Both the position numbers and the translations under genes were made by a program. Shown here piece by piece: positions 20,971 through 29,945 of a stretch of DNA of 64,000 nucleotides. The stretch is taken from positions 205,129 to 269,128 of the forward strand of contig NZ_QZWZ01000007.1 of NCBI RefSeq assembly GCF_003601975.1, in the 5' to 3' direction. Under the pieces are notes generated by a model, which saw only the letters and a program-made list of their open reading frames with translations, ran no database searches and was not told the origin of the DNA. The DNA comes from Mesorhizobium waimense (GTDB lineage: Bacteria; Pseudomonadota; Alphaproteobacteria; Rhizobiales; Rhizobiaceae). Position 1 is the stretch's first letter. Each line of letters starts with the position of its first letter.

Positions 20971-21093
20971 GAATGCCTCGTTCGATGTGTGGGGAAGGAC
21001 GTGTCCTTGCGATAGCGAAGTCAGGCGTCGCTCGCAACCGCCATGGTGCCTGGCGCAATGGATGTTGCCGTCTGCGCCTCCCCGTCGCTGCCG

Positions 21094-21900
21094 TCACGGG
21101 AAAGGCAGCACGCCCTCGACCGCACCTTCGGCACTTGTCAGCGTGTAGTAGAGTCCGCCATCGGTCGGTGTCGTCGACGGCCTGTCGAGGATCGGCACCG
21201 TGAACAACAGCTTGCCGTCTTTTTCGCTGCGAACCGGAGCGCCGAACATATAGTCCCGTTCGCCGGCGACGAAGAAGTCGGCGGCTTCGGGGTCGCCTGG
21301 AAAGCTCGCCTCGACGATCAGTGTCTCGTGGTCGCCGGGCAGTACGTTGATGCCGAAATCGGGCCGTGGAGCAGCCGGCAGGGTCGCAAACGCTGCCTTC
21401 ACCTGTGCGGCGTCCTTGGCATTGTCCGGATCGGCCCCGGGATCGACGCTCAGCCTTGTCTGGACCGGAATGCAGATCGTCTCGCAAATGCCGAGGAAAA
21501 TGTTGGCGTCTATGACCGCCGACTGATCCGGCGCCGACAGCGTGAAGGTAATCGGCAGCGAGACCGGATGGTCGTAGCCGGCCCATTTGCCGTAACCGTC
21601 GTCGTGACGTTGCGGCGGCGGAAACGAAAACCGCGCGTCGGAAATGTTGGTGCTGGCCGAGATGTCGATCTGCGGTGGCACGCCGGCGTCGCCAGGATCG
21701 CGCCAATAGGTTTTCCAGCCGGGCTTGAGCGCAATGTCGAGCACGCCCTGGATACGCCCGGCTTCGTCGGGCTTGCCGCTGGTCACAAGCCGTACCTTGC
21801 CGCCCTCGCTGTTGTACCAGACCGAGGAGGAAGCCAAGGCCGGAAGGCCCGTTCCCAAGACGACAGCGGCGCTGGCGAGCAGGATTTTCAAGCTTTGCAT
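21094..21900 (-). CDS. DsbD-alpha-like periplasmic domain protein
   Basis: 268 residues from the internal Met at 21900, which begins a clear signal peptide (MQSLKILLASAAVVLGTGLPALASS). The mature protein has the N-terminal-domain pattern of DsbD: GGKVRLVTSG, PGWKTYWRDPGDAGVPP and a CETICIPV motif with two cysteines like the DsbD-alpha redox pair. No membrane or thioredoxin domain follows, so it is a free-standing periplasmic thiol protein, perhaps a reductant carrier. The longer frame to 21951 lacks signal-peptide character. Confidence 0.82.
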   Translation of the reverse strand: MQSLKILLASAAVVLGTGLPALASSSVWYNSEGGKVRLVTSGKPDEAGRIQGVLDIALKPGWKTYWRDPGDAGVPPQIDISASTNISDARFSFPPPQRHDDGYGKWAGYDHPVSLPITFTLSAPDQSAVIDANIFLGICETICIPVQTRLSVDPGADPDNAKDAAQVKAAFATLPAAPRPDFGINVLPGDHETLIVEASFPGDPEAADFFVAGERDYMFGAPVRSEKDGKLLFTVPILDRPSTTPTDGGLYYTLTSAEGAVEGVLPFP

Positions 21901-22115
21901 GGCCGTGATTTGATCGTCCGTTCGTGGCAGCGCAATGATCTCATGACCCATTCGGTATCATATTTGCGTGACATCGCAGCTAGGGTTGTTGGAGTTGGAG
22001 TTTCAGCCCGACGATGCGCGATCCGCGAGTTCATCTGCTCCGGGCACGGGCGGCCGACCTCAAATCGCGCGAGGCGCATCTTTTCGGCGCCCCGGAAACG
22101 CGTTACCCTCACGTC

Positions 22116-22724
22116 ATGGACTTGTTGCGCCACAAGAAGACGGCTGCTGGACGCGGCTTTCTCGACGACCAGTTCCTGATTGCCATGCCCGGCATGAAGG
22201 ACGACCGTTTCACGCGCTCCGTCATCTACGTTTGCGCCCACAGCGACGAGGGCGCGATGGGCCTCATCATCAACCAGACGCAGCAGATGCTGTTTCCGGA
22301 CCTTCTGGTTCAGCTTGGTATCATGAACGAGCAGGAGGCGATTCGCCTCCCGGCGCAGGCACGCGACTTCGTCGTCCGCAACGGCGGGCCGGTGGATCGC
22401 AGCCGCGGCTTTGTCCTGCATTCCGGCGACTACCGGGTTGAATCGTCGCTCAGCGTCTCCGACGACATCTGCCTGACCGCGACCGTCGACATATTGCGCG
22501 CCATTTCGTCGGGCCGCGGGCCTCGCCGCGCGCTGATGGCGCTCGGCTATTCGGGCTGGGGTGCAGGCCAGCTGGAAAGCGAGATCGCCGAGAACGGATG
22601 GCTGACCTGCCCGGCCAGCCCCGAGCTTCTGTTCGACGCCGACATCGAGCGCAAATACGACCGCATCCTCGCCGCGATCGGCATCGATCTGGCGCATCTC
22701 AGCCTGGCCGCCGGTCACGCCTGA
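22116..22724 (+). CDS. YqgE/AlgH family protein
   Basis: 202 residues from ATG 22116 ([27 protein letters not shown]). The family core [41 protein letters not shown] and [21 protein letters not shown] is complete. YqgE/AlgH proteins are widespread, with a known structure but no firm biochemical function. The frame continues upstream to 22014 without conserved sequence. It converges with the GGDEF/EAL gene across a perfect palindrome. Confidence 0.9.
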   Translation: MDLLRHKKTAAGRGFLDDQFLIAMPGMKDDRFTRSVIYVCAHSDEGAMGLIINQTQQMLFPDLLVQLGIMNEQEAIRLPAQARDFVVRNGGPVDRSRGFVLHSGDYRVESSLSVSDDICLTATVDILRAISSGRGPRRALMALGYSGWGAGQLESEIAENGWLTCPASPELLFDADIERKYDRILAAIGIDLAHLSLAAGHA

Positions 22725-22733
22725 CCTCACCTC

Positions 22734-22757
22734 AGAGCCTGTTTCGAAACAGGCTCT
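22734..22757. terminator. 24-bp perfect palindrome between convergent genes
   Basis: The arms AGAGCCTGTTTC and GAAACAGGCTCT form a perfect uninterrupted 24-bp palindrome. It lies between the YqgE-like stop (22724) and the stop of the convergent GGDEF/EAL gene, touching the latter's stop codon. A bidirectional transcription terminator is the simplest reading, though there is no T-run; the alternative is a protein-binding palindrome. Confidence 0.6.
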
Positions 22758-25645
22758 CACGCCTGCGTCAGCGGGTACTGTTCCTTCAGCGTCTTCAGCA
22801 CTTGGTCGCCTGGCATCGGCGCGCCGAACATGAAGCTCTGGACATATTCGCAGCCCATCTGGCGCAGCTCCAGCGCATCGCTTTCGTCTGAGATGCCTTC
22901 GGCGACCACCGACAGGCCGAGCTCATGCGCCATGTTGACCATGGATTTCAGCAGCACCGCGCGCTTCGGCGTCGTATCGTCGACGAAGCTCTTGTCGATC
23001 TTGATGGTGTCGAAGGGGAAGCGCGTCAGATAGGCCAGTGACGAATAGCCGGTGCCGAAATCGTCCAGCGACAGGCCGATGCCGAGCTGCTTCAGCTTGT
23101 TCAGCACGTGGGTTGTCTGCTCGGGATTGTCCATCACCAGCGATTCGGTGAGTTCGAGGCGGAAGCAACGCGGCTTCAGATTGGCCCGCGCGATGACCGA
23201 GCGGACATCGCTGACCAGGTCGCGGCGGATCAGCTGACGGCTGGACAGATTGACCGAAACCGACAGCGGCGTGTCGCCGATCTGTTTTTGCCAGGTCGCC
23301 AGGTCCTCGGCCGCCTGCTGCATGGCGAACAGGCCAAGCTGCACGATCAAGCCGCAGTTTTCGGCGACCGGGATGAAATCCCCCGGCGGGATCATGCCGC
23401 GGCGCGGATGGTCCCAGCGCAACAGCGCCTCGAAGCCGGCAATGCTGCCGTCCTCCAGCCGTACGATCGGCTGGTAGGCGAGCGTGAATTCGCGCCGTTC
23501 GATGGCGCGGCGCAGGTCCGATTCGAACTGCAGCCGGTCGGTGCCGACGGTGCGGAAGGCGGGCCGGAACGGCTCGATCCTGTCGCCGCCGAAGCGCTTG
23601 GCCTGGTGCATGGCAAGCTCGGCGTCCTTGACCATGTCCTCGGCCGAGGTCTGCGCCGTGGTCCAGGTGATCAGCCCGATCGAAGCGGTGAGCACGATCT
23701 CGCGCTTGGCGAAGGTGATCGGGTTGTTGATCGCATGCTTGATGGCGTCCGCAACGGCGGCGATGCGGGCCGGGTCCTGCTCCGACAAAAGCATCAGCGC
23801 GAACTGGTCGCCGGCAAAGCGCGACAGCGAATCCTTTGGCTTCAGCAGCCGGTGCAGCCGGCGCGCGATGGTCAGCAGGATGGTGTCGCCAGCCGAGATG
23901 CCCAGCCCGTCGTTGACCTGCTTGAAGCGGTCGATGTCGATGACGAAGACGGTCGGACGCACCTTCTCCTCGGTGCGGGCGATCGAGATGATCGCCTCCA
24001 GCCGGTTCATGTACAATTCGCGGTTCGGCAGGCCGGTCAGATTGTCGTGCACGGCGTCGTGCAGCAGCCTTTCCTCGGACTTCTTCTGCTCGGTCACGTC
24101 GACCATGGTGCCGACGCAACGGATCACTTCGCCGTCCGATCCGATCACCGGCCGGGCGCGTAGCGAAAACCAGTGATAATGCCCGTCGGCCCCGCGCAGG
24201 CGGAAATTCTGCGAGACCCGGCCACGCCGGTGTTCCAGCACCACGTCTAGCGTGGTGCGGAACGTGTCGCGGTCGTCGGCATGCAACACCGGCAGCCAGT
24301 TGCGCGCGGCGCCGCCGAGGCTGTTGGGCGCCAGGCCAAGCTGCACGCTGACATCGGGCTTGGTCACCACGCGGTCGCGCAGCACGTCCCAGTCCCACAC
24401 GATATCGCCCGATCCGGCGACGGCCAGCGCCTGCCGTTCGAGATCGGAGAACAGCCCCTGATGCAGCGCGCCGCCGGCAAAGGCATGCTGCATGACGGTG
24501 AAGCCGATCAGCAGGATGATGAGGATCAGGCCACCGCCAAGCGCCGGCTGGGCGATGTCATTGTCGAGCATGCCGGTGATCGCCATCCACGACCCGCATA
24601 GCCACAACAGCACCATCACCCAACTGGGCACCAGCATGATGGCGCGGTCGTAGCCGCGTATGCCGAGGAAGATGATCAGGCCGAGCCCGGTCACCGCGGT
24701 GGCGGCGAAGGACAGTCGGGCGATGCCGGCGGCGACCGCCGGATCGATGATGGCGACGCCCGCGATCAGCACCAGTCCGAGGATCCAGACCAGCGCGCCG
24801 TAGCTGAAATGGCCATGCCATCGGTTGAGGTTGAGATAGGCGAACAGGAACACCACGAAGGTTGCCGCAAGCGCCACCTCCGTGCCGGCCCGCCACATTT
24901 GCTCATTGCCTGGCGATATCTCGATGACCTTGTTGAGGAAGCCGAAATCGACGCAGATATAGGCAAGCACCGCCCAGGCCAGCGCCGCGGTCGCCGGGAA
25001 CATCGAGGTTCCCTTGACGACGAAAAGGATGGTCAGGAACAGCGCCAGCAAGCCGGCGATGCCGATGACGATGCCGCGAAACAGCGTGTAGGAATTGACC
25101 GAGTCCTTGTAGGATTCCGGGTCCCACAGATAGACCTGCGGCAGTTTCGGCGAGGCCAGTTCGGCGATGAAGGTGATCACCGTGCCGGGGTTCAGCGTCA
25201 CCCTGAACACGTCGGCGTCGGGGCTGGTCTGGCGGTCGAGCGCGAAGCCTTCGCTGGGCGTGATGGCGGCGATGCGGGTCGAGCCGAGATCCGGCCAGAA
25301 GATGCCCGAATTCACCAGCCGAAAATGCGGCGCTACGATCAGCCGGTCGAGCTGCTGGTCGGTGGTGTTGGCCAGCGCGAACACCGCCCAGTCGCCGGTC
25401 GAGCGCGCATCATTGGCCTCGACCTCGATGCGCCTGACGATGCCGTCGGGGCCAGGTGCGGTCGAGACCTGGAAATTTTCGCCCTGGTTCCGGTAGATTT
25501 CGACGGCCCCGGACAGGTCGAGCGCCACGTCGTCGCGGGCGATCTTGATCGGCTCGACGGCGAAGGCCGAAGACGCCGCGCAAAGCGTCACGATCATCGC
25601 CAGTAGGAGCGCGAACAACGAGCCGATTCGCAGGAAATTCGTCAA
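22757..25645 (-). CDS. Membrane sensor with PAS, degenerate GGDEF and intact EAL domains
   Basis: 962 residues: a signal peptide, a periplasmic beta-rich domain (about 30-190), seven hydrophobic helices (about 190-400; 7TMR-DISM-like layout), PAS/PAC, GGDEF, then EAL. The GGDEF signature reads AGDQF (RFAGDQFAL), losing the first Gly and the catalytic Glu. The EAL domain keeps FEALLRW, SVNLSSRQL, ELTESL, DDFGTGYSS, IDKSF and VAEG. Predicted c-di-GMP phosphodiesterase with a GGDEF that may only bind nucleotide. Last gene of the thrC operon, three bases after the GNAT gene in coding direction. Confidence 0.9.
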   Translation of the reverse strand: MTNFLRIGSLFALLLAMIVTLCAASSAFAVEPIKIARDDVALDLSGAVEIYRNQGENFQVSTAPGPDGIVRRIEVEANDARSTGDWAVFALANTTDQQLDRLIVAPHFRLVNSGIFWPDLGSTRIAAITPSEGFALDRQTSPDADVFRVTLNPGTVITFIAELASPKLPQVYLWDPESYKDSVNSYTLFRGIVIGIAGLLALFLTILFVVKGTSMFPATAALAWAVLAYICVDFGFLNKVIEISPGNEQMWRAGTEVALAATFVVFLFAYLNLNRWHGHFSYGALVWILGLVLIAGVAIIDPAVAAGIARLSFAATAVTGLGLIIFLGIRGYDRAIMLVPSWVMVLLWLCGSWMAITGMLDNDIAQPALGGGLILIILLIGFTVMQHAFAGGALHQGLFSDLERQALAVAGSGDIVWDWDVLRDRVVTKPDVSVQLGLAPNSLGGAARNWLPVLHADDRDTFRTTLDVVLEHRRGRVSQNFRLRGADGHYHWFSLRARPVIGSDGEVIRCVGTMVDVTEQKKSEERLLHDAVHDNLTGLPNRELYMNRLEAIISIARTEEKVRPTVFVIDIDRFKQVNDGLGISAGDTILLTIARRLHRLLKPKDSLSRFAGDQFALMLLSEQDPARIAAVADAIKHAINNPITFAKREIVLTASIGLITWTTAQTSAEDMVKDAELAMHQAKRFGGDRIEPFRPAFRTVGTDRLQFESDLRRAIERREFTLAYQPIVRLEDGSIAGFEALLRWDHPRRGMIPPGDFIPVAENCGLIVQLGLFAMQQAAEDLATWQKQIGDTPLSVSVNLSSRQLIRRDLVSDVRSVIARANLKPRCFRLELTESLVMDNPEQTTHVLNKLKQLGIGLSLDDFGTGYSSLAYLTRFPFDTIKIDKSFVDDTTPKRAVLLKSMVNMAHELGLSVVAEGISDESDALELRQMGCEYVQSFMFGAPMPGDQVLKTLKEQYPLTQA

Positions 25646-25648
25646 AAA

Positions 25649-26245
25649 TCAGCCCTTCGTTCCAGCGCCCGGCGGATCGTCCGCGATCCGGGCGTAGAGG
25701 TAGTGGTCCTGCCAGATGCCATTGATCCTTAGATAGGATCGCAGAAGTCCTTCGCGCCGGAATCCGGCTTTTTCAAGCACGCGGATCGACCGGGCGTTGT
25801 CGGGAATACAGGCAGCCTCGATCCGGTGCAACCTCAGCGTATCGAAGGCGAATTGCGACACCAGCTTGACCGCTTCGGTCATCAGGCCGCGGCCGCCATA
25901 GCGCTCGCCGATCCAGTAGCCGATATGGCCGCTTTGCGCGACGCCGTGGCGGATGTTGCCGAGCGTGATGCCGCCGGCAAGCTTGCCGCTCGCCTTCTCG
26001 AAGATGAAGAAGGCTATGGCCGTGCCTTGCGCATAGTCCTCGCGGTAGCGGCTGATGCGCAGCCGCCATGCCGTGCGGTCAAGCTCGTCCGGCGTCCAGC
26101 GCGGCTCCCACGGCTCCAGGAAGGCGCGGCTTTCGCCGCGTAGCGCCGACCATTCACGGTAGTCGTTGGTCAGCGGCACGCGCAGCGTGATCCGGTCACC
26201 CTTCAGTGCCGGCAGATCGCGGCGAAAGAAAGGGAGCGCGAACAT
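25649..26245 (-). CDS. GNAT N-acetyltransferase, RimJ/RimL-like
   Basis: 198 residues with DRITLRVPLTNDYREWSALRGESRAFLEPWEP, the acetyl-CoA region IGYWIGERYGGRGLMTEAVKLVSQFAFDTLRLHRIEA and NARSIRVLEKAGFRREGLLRSYLRING. This is the ribosomal-protein N-acetyltransferase type, but many members act on other amines. It lies 15 bases from the M16 protease gene in the thrC operon. Catalytic target is not deducible. Confidence 0.88.
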   Translation of the reverse strand: MFALPFFRRDLPALKGDRITLRVPLTNDYREWSALRGESRAFLEPWEPRWTPDELDRTAWRLRISRYREDYAQGTAIAFFIFEKASGKLAGGITLGNIRHGVAQSGHIGYWIGERYGGRGLMTEAVKLVSQFAFDTLRLHRIEAACIPDNARSIRVLEKAGFRREGLLRSYLRINGIWQDHYLYARIADDPPGAGTKG

Positions 26246-26260
26246 GGCGCTTGGGAGGTC

Positions 26261-27553
26261 TTAGACGGCGAGCTTGCGGGCCGTCGTCTGCGTGCCCGAA
26301 AGCGAATCGAGGATCGCCTCATAAGGCGCAAGCGTACCCACGGGGCCGACGGCGGTGAGCGTCGGCTTGGTCGAAAACAGCCGCGCCGACAGGTCGGTCA
26401 GCCGCTCGATGGTCAGCGCCGACAGCCGCTCCATCAGTTCTTCCTTGGCGATCGGCCGGCCGAACAGGAGCAGTTGCCTGGCGATCTGCGAGGCGCGGCT
26501 GGCCGGGCTTTCGGCCGACATGATCAGCCCCGCGCGGTACTGCGCCCGGGCCCGGTCGAGCTCTTCCTGCAGGATGTTTTCGCCGGCCTTCTGCAACTCG
26601 TCGATGATGACGGGCACCAGCTTGGCGATGTCGCTCTGCCCGGTCGCGGCATGGACGCCGAAGATGCCGGTGTCGGAAAAGCCCCAGTGGAAAGCATAGA
26701 CCGAGTAGCACAGGCCGCGCTTTTCGCGGACTTCCTGGAACAGCCGGGACGACATGCCGCCGCCGAGGATCATCGACAGCACCTGCGAGGCGTAGAAGTC
26801 GCGCACGTGATAGGCGCGGCCCTCGAAGCCGAGCACGATCTGCGCGTCCATCAGGTCGCGGTCCTCGCGGAAGTCGCCGCCGACATATTGCGCATATTGC
26901 GGAATGTTGCTCTCGGCCTTGGCGCGGAAGCCGCCCAGATGCTTCTCGACTTCGCGCACGAAATTGTCGTGCTTGATGTCGCCGGCGGCCACGACCACCA
27001 TGCGCTCGGCGCCGTATTGCCGCTCGATGAAATTGTGCAGCTGCTTGGAGGTGAAGGACTTGACCGTCTCCGGCGTGCCGAGGATGGAGCGGCCGATCGT
27101 CTGGTGGCGGAAGGCGGTTTCGGTGAAACGGTCGAAGACGATGTCGTCGGGCGTGTCGTGCGCGGCGCCAATCTCCTGCAGGATCACGTGCTGCTCGCGC
27201 TCCAACTCCTCGGGGTCGAATTCGGATTCCTGCAGGATGTCGGCGAGGATATCGACCGCCAGCGGCACGTCGTCGGAGAGCACCCTGGCGTAATAGGAGG
27301 TGGTCTCGACGCTGGTGGCGGCATTGATCTCGCCGCCGACATTCTCGATTTCAGAGGCGATTTCGAAGGCAGTGCGCCTTTTCGTGCCCTTGAAGGCCAT
27401 ATGCTCAAGCAAATGGGCCATTCCGTGCTCTTCTTCGCGCTCATTGCGGGCGCCTGACTTGACCCAGGCACCAAGGGCAACGGATTCGAGGCTTGGAAGG
27501 GTTTCGGTTGCGACTGTCAGGCCGTTCGACAGACGGCTTACCTCAACACCCAT
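26261..27553 (-). CDS. M16 family zinc peptidase
   Basis: 430 residues from the Met at 27553 (MGVEVSRLSNGLTVATE). It has the inverted zinc motif HLLEHMAFKGT, the distal Glu region (ATSVETTSYYARVLSDD) and a second inactive M16 half with RLFQEVREKRGLCYSVYAF. It resembles the bacterial ancestor of mitochondrial processing peptidase and insulinase-type peptidases, which degrade small peptides. The open frame runs 40 codons further upstream into thrC but without conserved sequence. Fourteen bases follow the thrC stop, indicating co-transcription. Confidence 0.92.
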   Translation of the reverse strand: MGVEVSRLSNGLTVATETLPSLESVALGAWVKSGARNEREEEHGMAHLLEHMAFKGTKRRTAFEIASEIENVGGEINAATSVETTSYYARVLSDDVPLAVDILADILQESEFDPEELEREQHVILQEIGAAHDTPDDIVFDRFTETAFRHQTIGRSILGTPETVKSFTSKQLHNFIERQYGAERMVVVAAGDIKHDNFVREVEKHLGGFRAKAESNIPQYAQYVGGDFREDRDLMDAQIVLGFEGRAYHVRDFYASQVLSMILGGGMSSRLFQEVREKRGLCYSVYAFHWGFSDTGIFGVHAATGQSDIAKLVPVIIDELQKAGENILQEELDRARAQYRAGLIMSAESPASRASQIARQLLLFGRPIAKEELMERLSALTIERLTDLSARLFSTKPTLTAVGPVGTLAPYEAILDSLSGTQTTARKLAV

Positions 27554-27567
27554 ATGGCTAGTACTCC

Positions 27568-28971
27568 CTAACGCGCCGCCCGCGTGTGGCGTGTAACATA
27601 ATCTTCCACCATTTTCAGGTCGGATGGAAGTACCGTGTATTTTTCGTCGGCTGACATCAAGGAGCCTAGCCATGCGGGCAGGGCCGGCGACACGCCGCAG
27701 GCCGCTTCGACGGCGGCCGGGAACTTGGCCGGATGGGCGGTACCCAGCACCACCATCGGGACGGCGCCTGTGGCCTTGTCGGCGGCAACATGCATGGCCG
27801 CGGCGGTGTGTGGGTCGAGCAGATAATTGCTGGCTTCGAGCGTTGAGCGGATGGTGGCGGCGACCTCGTCGACACCGGAGCGGCCGGCATCGAATTCGGC
27901 TCTGATTCTGGCGATTTCGCCGGCCTCGATGGTGAAGGCGCCGGACTGCTTGAGCCCGTTCATGTAGCGACGCACTGTCGCGGCATCGCGGCCTGCCGCC
28001 TCGAACAGCAGGCGCTCGAAGTTCGACGACACCTGGATGTCCATCGACGGCGAGGTGGTGGCGAAGACGCCCTTGGTGCGGTATTCGCCGCTCGCAAGCG
28101 TGCGCGCCAATATGTCGTTGTCGTTGGTGGCGATGATCAACCGCTCGATCGGCAGGCCCATTTTCTTGGCCGCATAGCCGGCGAAGATGTCGCCGAAATT
28201 GCCGGTCGGCACGGTGAAGGACACTGGCCTGTCCGGCGCGCCGAGCGACAGCGCTGAGGAGAAATAATAGACGATCTGGGCCATGATGCGGGCCCAGTTG
28301 ATCGAATTGACACCCGACAGCGACACCCGGTCGCGAAAGCCGTGGTCGTTGAACATGTCCTTCACCAGGCCCTGGCAGTCGTCGAAATTGCCTTCAAGGG
28401 CCAGCGCGTGGACATTGGCGGCGGTCGACGTCGTCATCTGCCGCTGCTGCACCGGCGAAACCTTGCCGTGCGGGAAAAGAATGAAGATGTCGGTGCGATT
28501 GCGCCCGGCAAAAGCATCTATTGCCGCCCCGCCCGTGTCGCCGGACGTGGCGCCGACGATTGTTGCACGCTGGTCGCGCTCGGCCAGGACATGGTCCATC
28601 AGCCGGGCCAGCAGCTGCATCGCCACGTCCTTGAAGGCCAGCGTCGGGCCGTGGAAGAGCTCCAGCACGAAGCTATTGGCGCCGGTCTGCACCAGCGGAC
28701 AGACGGCCTCGTGGCGGAAGGTCGCATAGGCTTCGCGCACCAGCCGGTCGAACACTGGCGCTGCGATTTCGCCGCCGAGGAACGGCGACAGCACGCGGAT
28801 GGCGAGGTCGGGATAGGCAAGGCCGCGCATGGCGCGGATATCGGATGCCGAAAATTGTGGCCATTCTCGCGGCACGTAGAGCCCGCCGTCGCGCGCCAGC
28901 CCGGCCAGCACCGCGTCGGAAAATCCAAGCACGGGCGCATCCCCGCGGGTACTCACATATTGCATCGTCAC
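27568..28971 (-). CDS. thrC: Threonine synthase
   Basis: 467-residue PLP enzyme converting O-phosphohomoserine to threonine. The N-terminus MQYVSTRGDAPVLGFSDAVLAGLARDGGLYVP is typical. The PLP lysine is in HGPTLAFKDVAMQLLARLMD, and ATSGDTGGAAIDAFAGRNRTDIFILFPHGKVSPVQQRQM is the phosphate-binding signature. Start is either ATG 28971 or 28965. It heads a minus-strand operon with the M16 peptidase, GNAT and GGDEF/EAL genes; homoserine kinase (thrB) is separate. Confidence 0.96.
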   Translation of the reverse strand: MTMQYVSTRGDAPVLGFSDAVLAGLARDGGLYVPREWPQFSASDIRAMRGLAYPDLAIRVLSPFLGGEIAAPVFDRLVREAYATFRHEAVCPLVQTGANSFVLELFHGPTLAFKDVAMQLLARLMDHVLAERDQRATIVGATSGDTGGAAIDAFAGRNRTDIFILFPHGKVSPVQQRQMTTSTAANVHALALEGNFDDCQGLVKDMFNDHGFRDRVSLSGVNSINWARIMAQIVYYFSSALSLGAPDRPVSFTVPTGNFGDIFAGYAAKKMGLPIERLIIATNDNDILARTLASGEYRTKGVFATTSPSMDIQVSSNFERLLFEAAGRDAATVRRYMNGLKQSGAFTIEAGEIARIRAEFDAGRSGVDEVAATIRSTLEASNYLLDPHTAAAMHVAADKATGAVPMVVLGTAHPAKFPAAVEAACGVSPALPAWLGSLMSADEKYTVLPSDLKMVEDYVTRHTRAAR

Positions 28972-29093
28972 ATTCCGTTGCTGCCGGGCGTTTCATTCAC
29001 CGCAAGGTGGTTAATTTTCCGAGCCGGATCAGTCGCATTTTTGCCGCGCGGTTGATATACGTCACCAGCTTTGCGAGAGGGAAGTGCAGTTTC

Positions 29094-29816
29094 ATGGCGT
29101 TTTATTCGTTCAACAACCGCTTTGTCGCGGGTCTGGCGCTCACCGGCTTTATGCTTGCCGCCGTCGGCTGCCAATCGAGCGACAATGGCGTTCTCAACCT
29201 CGGTTTCGGCAAGAAGGACACTCAGGCGCCACCACCGCCGCAGGATCCGAAGGTGCTCGCCAGCCAGTTGCGGGCCTACTGCCCGAAGGTGACGTTGCGC
29301 GACGGCACGGCCTTCTTCAGCACCTATGCCAAGGGCTCCGCCAAGCCCAGGAAGAAGACCGACGCCGCTCAGGATGCCGCGGCTTCCGCCCAGCCGGCGC
29401 CGGACGGCACCATCGTCGATCCCGATCGCGATCCCGCCAAGGTCATCTACCAGGCCTCGATCACCGACGTCACCCGTGACTGCAGCAACGCCAACGGCCA
29501 GCTGTCGATGAAGATCGCCGTCGCCGGCAAGGTGGTGCCAGGACCGATGTTCGCGCCGGGCACGATCACCATGCCGATCCGCGTCGCGGTGATGCATGGC
29601 ACCGAAGTGCTCTATTCGCAGATCCATCCCTATCAGGTCCAGGTCACCGACCCCTCGGCCGCAACGCAGTTTGTCTTCACCGACCAGAACGTCGTGGTGC
29701 CGGAGCCGACAGCGCAGGACTACCAGGCCTTTGCCGGCTATGACGAGGCCGCCCCGAAAGCCGCGACGGGCAAGCCGAAGGGCAAGAGGAAGAGAGCCGC
29801 CCCCGCGACGAACTAG
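29094..29816 (+). CDS. Predicted lipoprotein, conserved in rhizobia
   Basis: 240 residues. The N-terminus has a lipobox-like LTGFMLAAVGCQSSD with Cys26, then a proline-rich linker (QAPPPPQDP). The mature domain has three further Cys (AYCPKVTLRDGTAFF, RDCSNANG) and ends in a basic low-complexity tail (GKPKGKRKRAAPATN). The body has the look of a small beta domain; I do not recognise a named family. ATG 29094 was chosen because it opens the signal sequence; it is divergent from thrC. Confidence 0.75.
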   Translation: MAFYSFNNRFVAGLALTGFMLAAVGCQSSDNGVLNLGFGKKDTQAPPPPQDPKVLASQLRAYCPKVTLRDGTAFFSTYAKGSAKPRKKTDAAQDAAASAQPAPDGTIVDPDRDPAKVIYQASITDVTRDCSNANGQLSMKIAVAGKVVPGPMFAPGTITMPIRVAVMHGTEVLYSQIHPYQVQVTDPSAATQFVFTDQNVVVPEPTAQDYQAFAGYDEAAPKAATGKPKGKRKRAAPATN

Positions 29817-29865
29817 GCGAGAGCAGGGTTCGTTTCGAACTCGCGCCTGCGAGTCATATGGCGGT

Positions 29866-29945
29866 GGTTTCGAGAACCGGAGCGGAGCGTACATTCAACT
29901 ACGTGAGCACCGGAAGCGCAGAAAACGCCGTCAGAAACGGACCCT
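29866..29945. repeat. Probable dispersed rhizobial intergenic repeat
   Basis: The gap after the lipoprotein gene contains cgagaaccggagcggagcgt and cgtgagcaccggaagcgcag around a short A/T-rich centre. The two halves share an accgga-agcg pattern. From memory, sequences of this type recur between genes in Mesorhizobium. Only one copy is seen in this window, so repeat status needs a genome-wide check. Confidence 0.4.
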
